In this document: positions 58,581 to 64,000 of the stretch, one piece after another
Position numbering within the stretch: position 1 is the first letter of the stretch
How the letters are laid out: each line of letters begins with the position of its first letter
The notes under the pieces: model-generated
Database searches by the model: none
What the model was told of the DNA's origin: nothing
What the model saw: only the letters and a program-made list of their open reading frames with translations
Position numbers and translations under genes: made by a program
Assembly (NCBI GenBank): GCA_946414075.1
Contig: CAMKNA010000006.1
Span: 26,615-90,614, forward strand
Length of the DNA stretch: 64,000 nt
Direction of reading: 5' to 3'
Source: an uncultured Fibrobacter sp.
Lineage (GTDB): Bacteria > Fibrobacterota > Fibrobacteria > Fibrobacterales > Fibrobacteraceae

Positions 58581-58617
58581 GAGCCTGCCCCGGACTAGTT
58601 CCGAGGCTTTTCTTTTA
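58581..58617 (+). terminator. Intrinsic terminator
   Basis: GAGCCTGCCCCGGACTAGTTCCGAGGCTTTTCTTTT. Confidence 0.65.
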
Positions 58618-58662
58618 TGCGGCGACACTAAGGTGTTTTATGCAAATATATGCATAAACGCA

Positions 58663-58692
58663 TTGACAAGGTGCGGGGCCTTTTGCTATATT
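58663..58692 (+). promoter_or_regulatory. Sigma70-like promoter for the metY-like gene
   Basis: TTGACA-18 nt-TATATT, about 28 nt before the ATG at 58721. Confidence 0.6.
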
Positions 58693-58720
58693 TGAAACCG
58701 ATAACAAATAAGAGGCAAAA

Positions 58721-59998
58721 ATGTCCAAGATCGAAACTTTGTGCGTACAGGGCGGGTGGCAGCCGAAAAACGGTGAACCCCGCGTCCTTCCCATCTACCA
58801 GAGCACCACTTTCAAGTACGAGTCCAGCAACGCCATGGCCGACCTGTTCGACCTAAAGGCCAGCGGCTACTTCTACACGCGCCTGCAGAACCCCACCAAC
58901 GACGCCGTGGCATCCAAGATTGCGGCCATGGAAGGCGGTGTTGCCGCCATGCTCACCAGTTCCGGTCAGGCGGCAAACTTCTTCGCCGTGTTCAACATCT
59001 GCGAGGCGGGCGACCACTTCATCAGCACCAGCGCCATCTACGGCGGTACCAGCAACCTCTTCAGCGTTACCATGAAGAAGCTCGGCATCGAATGCACGTT
59101 CGTGGACCAGGACGCTAGCGACGAGGAAATCGAAAAGGCCTTCCGCCCGAATACCAAGTGCTTCTTCGGCGAGACGGTTGCAAACCCCGCCGGCAAGATT
59201 CTGGACCTGGGGCGCTTCGCCGACATCGCCCACAAGCACGGCGTGCCGATGATTGTGGACAACACGTTCCCGACCCCCATACTCTGCCGCCCGATCGAAT
59301 TCGGCGTTGACATAGTGACGCATTCCACCACCAAGTACATGGACGGTCACGCCATGGCCGTGGGTGGCTGCATCGTGGATAGCGGAAACTTCGACTGGGA
59401 AGCCCATCACGACAAGTTCAAGGGCTTAACCGAACCGGACCCGAGCTACCACGGTCTTGCCTACACGAAGGCTTTCGGCAAGGGCGCCTTCATCACGAAG
59501 GCGACTGCCCAGCTCATGCGCGACCTCGGCAGCATCCAGGCGCCGCAGAATGCGTTCCTCCTGAATGTTGGCCTTGAAACGCTTCACCTGCGCATGCCGC
59601 GCCACTGCGAGAACGCTCTCGCCTGCGCGAAGTTCCTGCAGAACCACCCGAAGGTGGCCTGGGTGGACTACGCGGGCCTCGAGGGCAACAAGTACCACGA
59701 ACTTGCCAAGAAGCAGTTCAAGGGCGGGCTCCCGTGCGGCGTGCTCACCTTCGGTATCAAGGGTGGCCGCGAAAAGAGCATCCAGTTCATGGATAGTCTC
59801 AAGCTGGTCTGCATCGTGACCCACGTGGCCGACGCCCGCAGCTGCGTGCTGCATCCGGCAAGCCACACGCACCGCCAGCTCAGCGACGAACAGTTGATTG
59901 AAGCAGGCGTTGCTCCGGACCTGATCCGCTTCAGCGTGGGTATCGAGAACGTCGAAGACATCATCGCGGACCTCACGCAGGCTCTCGACAAGGTGTAA
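58721..59998 (+). CDS. metY: O-acetylhomoserine aminocarboxypropyltransferase/sulfhydrylase
   Basis: MSKIETLCVQGGWQPKNGEPRVLPIYQSTTFKYESSNAMADLFDLKASGYFYTRLQNPTNDAVASKIAAMEGGVAAMLTSSGQAA...HSTTKYMDGHAMAVGGCIVDSG. Confidence 0.95.
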   Translation: MSKIETLCVQGGWQPKNGEPRVLPIYQSTTFKYESSNAMADLFDLKASGYFYTRLQNPTNDAVASKIAAMEGGVAAMLTSSGQAANFFAVFNICEAGDHFISTSAIYGGTSNLFSVTMKKLGIECTFVDQDASDEEIEKAFRPNTKCFFGETVANPAGKILDLGRFADIAHKHGVPMIVDNTFPTPILCRPIEFGVDIVTHSTTKYMDGHAMAVGGCIVDSGNFDWEAHHDKFKGLTEPDPSYHGLAYTKAFGKGAFITKATAQLMRDLGSIQAPQNAFLLNVGLETLHLRMPRHCENALACAKFLQNHPKVAWVDYAGLEGNKYHELAKKQFKGGLPCGVLTFGIKGGREKSIQFMDSLKLVCIVTHVADARSCVLHPASHTHRQLSDEQLIEAGVAPDLIRFSVGIENVEDIIADLTQALDKV

Positions 59999-60015
59999 TC
60001 GAAACTTCGTTTAAC

Positions 60016-60048
60016 AAAAAGTCCCGGCCTAGCGCCGGGACTTTTTAT
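60016..60048. terminator. Bidirectional intrinsic terminator
   Basis: AAAAAGTCCCGGC-CTAG-CGCCGGGACTTTTT between convergent genes. Confidence 0.85.
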
Positions 60049-60064
60049 ATAAGGTGTAATCGCT

Positions 60065-61354
60065 TTATCGCTTGTTGCGATCGATCCAGGGGCGTGCCGT
60101 TGCGCCGGTGTAAATCTGGCGCGGCCTATTGATCTTGCTCTGCGGGTCGTCGTGCATTTCTTTCCAGTGGGCAATCCATCCGGGCAAGCGTCCGATGGCG
60201 AACATCACGGTGAGCATGTTGGTGGGAATGCCCATGGCGCGGTACAGGATTCCGGAATAGAAGTCCACATTGGGGTAGAGCTTACGGGCTATAAAGTAGT
60301 CGTCCTTCAGGGCGGCTTCTTCTAGCTTCAGCGCGATTTCCAGCAACGGGTCGTTGATGTGTTCGTGTTCGAACACCTGGCCCATGAGCTTCTTCAAAAC
60401 TTTTGCACGAGGGTCGTAACTCTTGTACACCCGGTGACCGAATCCAGAAAGACGGAACGGGTCGTTCTTGTCCTTGGCCTTTTCCATCACCTGTTCGATA
60501 GTCATGCCGCTGTTCTGGATACGGAGCAATGTCTCGAGAACGGCCTGGTTGGCACCGCCGTGGAGCGGGCCCCACAGGGCACAAATGCCGGCGCAGATGC
60601 TGGCGTACAGGTTGGCCTGGGAGCTGCCCACCATGCGCACCGTAGAGGTAGAGCAGTTCTGCTCGTGGTCGGCGTGCACAATCAAAAGGGTGTTCAGCGC
60701 TTTTTCCATGATGGGGTCCAGGTGGTAGGGCCTGGCCTTACTGCTGAACATCATGTTCAGGAAGTTGCTGCAGTAGCTGCGTTCCGCCTCGGGGTAAACG
60801 AAGGGTTCACCGATGCTTGCCTTGTAAGAGAAGGCCGCGATGGTGCGGATCTTGGAGATAAGGCCCGCCGTGGTCAGCTCGAAGGCGCTGGCGATGTTTT
60901 CGTCGTCGTAGAAACGGGGGGTGAAAAGGCCCACGGCGTTCACGATGGAGCTGAGAATTCCCATGGGGTGCGCGCTAGGCGGCATCTCGCGGAAAAAGTG
61001 CAGCAGGTTCTCGTGGAGCAGGGCGTTTTCGGTAAGCAGGGTACGGAAATGGGAGAGCTGTTCCGGATTGGGGAGGTCTCCGTAAATCAGGAGCCACGCG
61101 GTCTCCGGGAAGGTGGCTTTTTCAGCCAGGTCCTCGATGGAGTAGCCCCGGTAACGCAGAATACCGTTCTCGCCATCTACGTAGGTGATGGCACTCTTGG
61201 TGCTGCCCGTGTTCAGGTAGCCATAATCGAGAGTAACCAGTCCGGAATCTTTGCGCAGAGAACTGATATCGAGACCGGTTTCGTTCTCGGTGCCTTTGAT
61301 AACAGGGAGCTCGTAGCTCTTTCCATTATAGTTCAGTGTTGCCTTTTCGGACAT
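60065..61354 (-). CDS. gltA: Citrate synthase
   Basis: GILRYRGYSIEDLAEKATFPETAWLLIYGDLP...LNTLLIVHADHEQNCSTSTVRMVGSSQANLYASICAGICALWGPLHGGANQAVLETL...GFGHRVYKSYDPRAKVLKKL. Confidence 0.97.
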   Translation of the reverse strand: MSEKATLNYNGKSYELPVIKGTENETGLDISSLRKDSGLVTLDYGYLNTGSTKSAITYVDGENGILRYRGYSIEDLAEKATFPETAWLLIYGDLPNPEQLSHFRTLLTENALLHENLLHFFREMPPSAHPMGILSSIVNAVGLFTPRFYDDENIASAFELTTAGLISKIRTIAAFSYKASIGEPFVYPEAERSYCSNFLNMMFSSKARPYHLDPIMEKALNTLLIVHADHEQNCSTSTVRMVGSSQANLYASICAGICALWGPLHGGANQAVLETLLRIQNSGMTIEQVMEKAKDKNDPFRLSGFGHRVYKSYDPRAKVLKKLMGQVFEHEHINDPLLEIALKLEEAALKDDYFIARKLYPNVDFYSGILYRAMGIPTNMLTVMFAIGRLPGWIAHWKEMHDDPQSKINRPRQIYTGATARPWIDRNKR

Positions 61355-61387
61355 TGATCCTCCGGAGAGCGGTTCAAGAACCGCCGA

Positions 61388-62680
61388 TTACTTCATCTTC
61401 AAAACACAATTATAAATATTTTCGAACAGCTTGCCCAGCTTGTCGGTAGGCACGGCGCTGAATGCTACGCGGATAAGGCCCGAAAGCATGATAGTACCCG
61501 TGCTGTAGTCGCTGATGAGCTTCTGGCGGAGCAGTTCGGCATCTACACCCTTGGGCTTGATGCACATGAAGTAGCCGCTGTTGCAGGGCATGGCCTCGAA
61601 GGCGTCCTTGTATTCGGGGTGGTCGGCCAGCACCTGCTTGATGATGTCGTAGCGCTTCTTGAGAATGGCGAACTTTTCGGCCTTCTGCTGCAGGTATTCC
61701 GGGCTCTGGAAGGCGGCCAGCAGAATCTTCTGGCTAATGCTGGGGGCGTTAGAGATGTTTCCGCGGACAACGCCGGCGGCCTTGTCTTCCAGGGCCTTCA
61801 GCTGGGCTTCCGAGGCGCCCTTGAAACCGAAACTCATGAACCCGACGCGGAAACCCCACACATAGTCTTCCTTGGTGGGGCCGTCCAGCTTGACGGCCAG
61901 CAGGTTCTCGTGGGCGTCCACGATCTTTGTGAAGATGGATTCCTTGGTCACGCCGTCCTCATAGACCAGTCCAAAGTAGGCGTCGTCTAGCAGAGCCACC
62001 ACCTTGTTGCCGGCAGCGGCACATTCGGTGAGGATCTTGGCGATTTCCACCGCTTCCTTTTCGGTGGCGGTGTAGCCCGTGGGGTTGTTGGGGAAGTTCA
62101 GGAGCACCACCTTCTTGTCGCTCTTGCTTTCGGCAAGGGCTTTCTTCAGGGCTTCGGTATCGAACCCGCCGTCTTTGAAGGTGTTGAAGGTCTTGATCTT
62201 TGCGCCGCAGCTGTTCTCGAACACCAGTTCGTAGTTGTCCCAGTACAGGTCGGGGATAATCATCTCGTCGCCCGGGTTCAAGAATAGGTAGCCCGCGCAG
62301 CTGATGGCGTGGGTCAGGGCGCAGGTTACCACCGGGTTACTGAAAGACTTGGTGGCAAGGCTCGGGTTCTTGCGGACAATCTGCTCTTTCCAGGCCTTGC
62401 GCAGGTCGGGGTTACCGAAGCTGGGGGCGTAGAGGAAGGCCTGCTTGGGCAGGTTCAGGCTCTTGAGCACGCAGTCGAGAACCAGGGGGCTACCGTCGTC
62501 TTCCAGGGCGGTGCCGATGGTGGCGTTGATTTCTTTGCCCTTGGCTTCGGCGCCCTGGCCCAGAATGCCCTTGCGCGGGAAGAAGATGGCCTTGCCCCTT
62601 TCGGAAAGCATGGAAAGTACGCTGCAGCCGTTTGCGGAAAGTTCCGCGTTGGCCTGTTCTGCGAGAGGATTGTAGCTCAT
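61388..62680 (-). CDS. PLP-dependent class I/II aminotransferase
   Basis: MSYNPLAEQANAELSANG...FLYAPSFGNPDLRKAWKEQIV...VVLLNFPNNPTGYTATEKEAVEIAKIL...LLDDAYFGLVYED; internal start chosen over 62932. Confidence 0.9.
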   Translation of the reverse strand: MSYNPLAEQANAELSANGCSVLSMLSERGKAIFFPRKGILGQGAEAKGKEINATIGTALEDDGSPLVLDCVLKSLNLPKQAFLYAPSFGNPDLRKAWKEQIVRKNPSLATKSFSNPVVTCALTHAISCAGYLFLNPGDEMIIPDLYWDNYELVFENSCGAKIKTFNTFKDGGFDTEALKKALAESKSDKKVVLLNFPNNPTGYTATEKEAVEIAKILTECAAAGNKVVALLDDAYFGLVYEDGVTKESIFTKIVDAHENLLAVKLDGPTKEDYVWGFRVGFMSFGFKGASEAQLKALEDKAAGVVRGNISNAPSISQKILLAAFQSPEYLQQKAEKFAILKKRYDIIKQVLADHPEYKDAFEAMPCNSGYFMCIKPKGVDAELLRQKLISDYSTGTIMLSGLIRVAFSAVPTDKLGKLFENIYNCVLKMK

Positions 62681-62849
62681 GACCTTAGTCCTGTTAAAAA
62701 TTCCGAGGCCAAAGATAGAAAAATAGGGGCTAGAGGCTAGGGGCAAGTGGCCTGCGGGTGCGGAAAAAAGCGGATAAAGACGACTCAAAGCCCGCTGTTT
62801 TTCATTTTTTGAAAAAGAGAGCATCGTACCTCTCAGTAACCGAGTCGAT

Positions 62850-62945
62850 TCGGGCGTTCCCCGCGCACGCGCGGGTCGGGCTTTACTCGCTACGCTCCCG
62901 GAGCCTGTGGTCTCCGCACTGCCGTGTAACAATCCCTAACGCAAA
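62850..62945 (-). repeat. Dispersed palindromic intergenic repeat, copy 2
   Basis: Reverse complement GCGTTAGGGATTGTTACACGGCAGTGCGGAGACCACAGGCTCCGGGAGCGTAGCGAGTAAAGCCCGACCCGCGCGTGCGCGGGGAACGCCC; compare 19936-20047. Confidence 0.6.
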
Positions 62946-63018
62946 AGTTCCGTATCGCAAAAAAAAGACTCGCGGTTTACCCCTTGACACGCAAAAACAG
63001 TGAGTATAGATTTAGACC

Positions 63019-63861
63019 ATGACCTACTACTTTGTCAGTGATTTGCATGTCGATTTCTATGCGCCGATGGCCCGCACTGTCGCCATATTGCGCAAACATT
63101 TTGAAGTCTTCTTCGAACGCAACTTTTTACCGGCGGATGTCTGCTGCATCGCGGGCGATATTGCGAACAATTACTTCACCTACGTAGAATTCCTGAAGTT
63201 CATTGCCGAAAAATACGGTGCGGTTTATGTGTGTCTCGGAAACCACGACATCATCACCGAATATCTGGGGCGCTTCGGAGCGGACAAGGAATTTGCTACA
63301 TCCGAAAGCAAAATAAAGTACTTCCTTGCCGAAGCAGAAAAAATCCAGAACGTTCAGTTACTTGAAAACCGCATCGCAGATGGTATCGCAGGTTGTATGG
63401 GCATGTGCGATTTCAAATACAAGCATACACCCGCTGCATCCGAAATTACGAACAAAATTCTGTGGGCGACGCGCTGGTTTGACGGAATCCATTGGAAATA
63501 CATGCAGAACAACACGGATAAACTCTGGCGGCATTATGACAGAGTTTTCCGCAACCTTACTGCAAAACGCCCGAAAATTACGATGTCGCACTTTCTGCCA
63601 CTGGAATTCGAGATGGCGGAACGGTACCGGCAAGACCCCTGCTCGAATTTCTTCTATTTCCACGGGGCGGAATATCTCGAGAACCTGGATGACGGGAGTA
63701 TTTGGCAGGCGGGCCACACGCATACCGCCATCAAGCGCGAATACACCGACCCGCTAGGCAAAAAACACTTGCTACTCTGCAATCCCGTGGGCTATCCCGA
63801 CGAGAACCCCTTTGCGGAACATGGGCTAAAACGGGAAGATTTCTTGGTGGAAGTGGGGTGA
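63019..63861 (+). CDS. Calcineurin-like metallophosphoesterase
   Basis: YYFVSDLHVDFY...CCIAGDIANNYF...YVCLGNHDI...WQAGHTHTAIKREY. Confidence 0.88.
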   Translation: MTYYFVSDLHVDFYAPMARTVAILRKHFEVFFERNFLPADVCCIAGDIANNYFTYVEFLKFIAEKYGAVYVCLGNHDIITEYLGRFGADKEFATSESKIKYFLAEAEKIQNVQLLENRIADGIAGCMGMCDFKYKHTPAASEITNKILWATRWFDGIHWKYMQNNTDKLWRHYDRVFRNLTAKRPKITMSHFLPLEFEMAERYRQDPCSNFFYFHGAEYLENLDDGSIWQAGHTHTAIKREYTDPLGKKHLLLCNPVGYPDENPFAEHGLKREDFLVEVG

Positions 63862-64000
63862 AAATTACAAATATTCAAAATTGTAGTCGTTTCCTTGACA
63901 TTTTGATAGTTGTTAAACTCTGAGTCCTAGAAAAAAATGTTAAAATTCTACGGCATATTTGCAAAAGTGCCGTGATTTTATTATATTAAGGACATGCCCA

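Noticed and set aside
62759-63003. 81-aa ORF in the aminotransferase/phosphoesterase gap
   Set aside because: Runs through the palindromic repeat; low-quality composition; no family

Overview
This 64 kb window is an ordinary, densely packed bacterial chromosome segment, not a plasmid or prophage. FISUMP (Fib_succ_major, TIGR02145-type) lipoproteins, Ser-rich linkers, T9SS-like C-termini, a GH5 cellulase and a CE2-type esterase suggest Fibrobacter or a close relative; that assignment is inference. I support about 54 CDSs. They include two PLP-dependent sulfur-assimilation enzymes at the window ends, an envelope operon with an M6-like protein and lepB, an exonuclease-DinG helicase, a RhuM-family protein with a PLD-like C-terminus, and four FISUMP lipoproteins (three in tandem). 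They also include hppA, ispA-dxs, pyrF, a GtrA/flavoprotein/GT-C cluster, a Y-family polymerase with a small partner, glk, trkH/trkA, a reverse rubrerythrin, an isolated nuoA and gltA. I saw no CRISPR, rRNA, tRNA, integrase or transposase. The points most worth a second look are: (i) an M6-like protein whose HExxH site reads NQVGR; (ii) tandem FISUMP lipoproteins with a near-identical 5' module and divergent 3' domains; (iii) the RhuM-PLD gene preceded by a large terminator-like hairpin; (iv) dispersed palindromic repeats, two apparently translated inside protein genes; (v) a leader with an intrinsic terminator before a Met/Cys gene, plus a motif shared with the other Met/Cys gene; (vi) an exonuclease-fused DinG that keeps the Fe-S cysteine pattern. 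No computation or database search was run; all homology calls are by eye.
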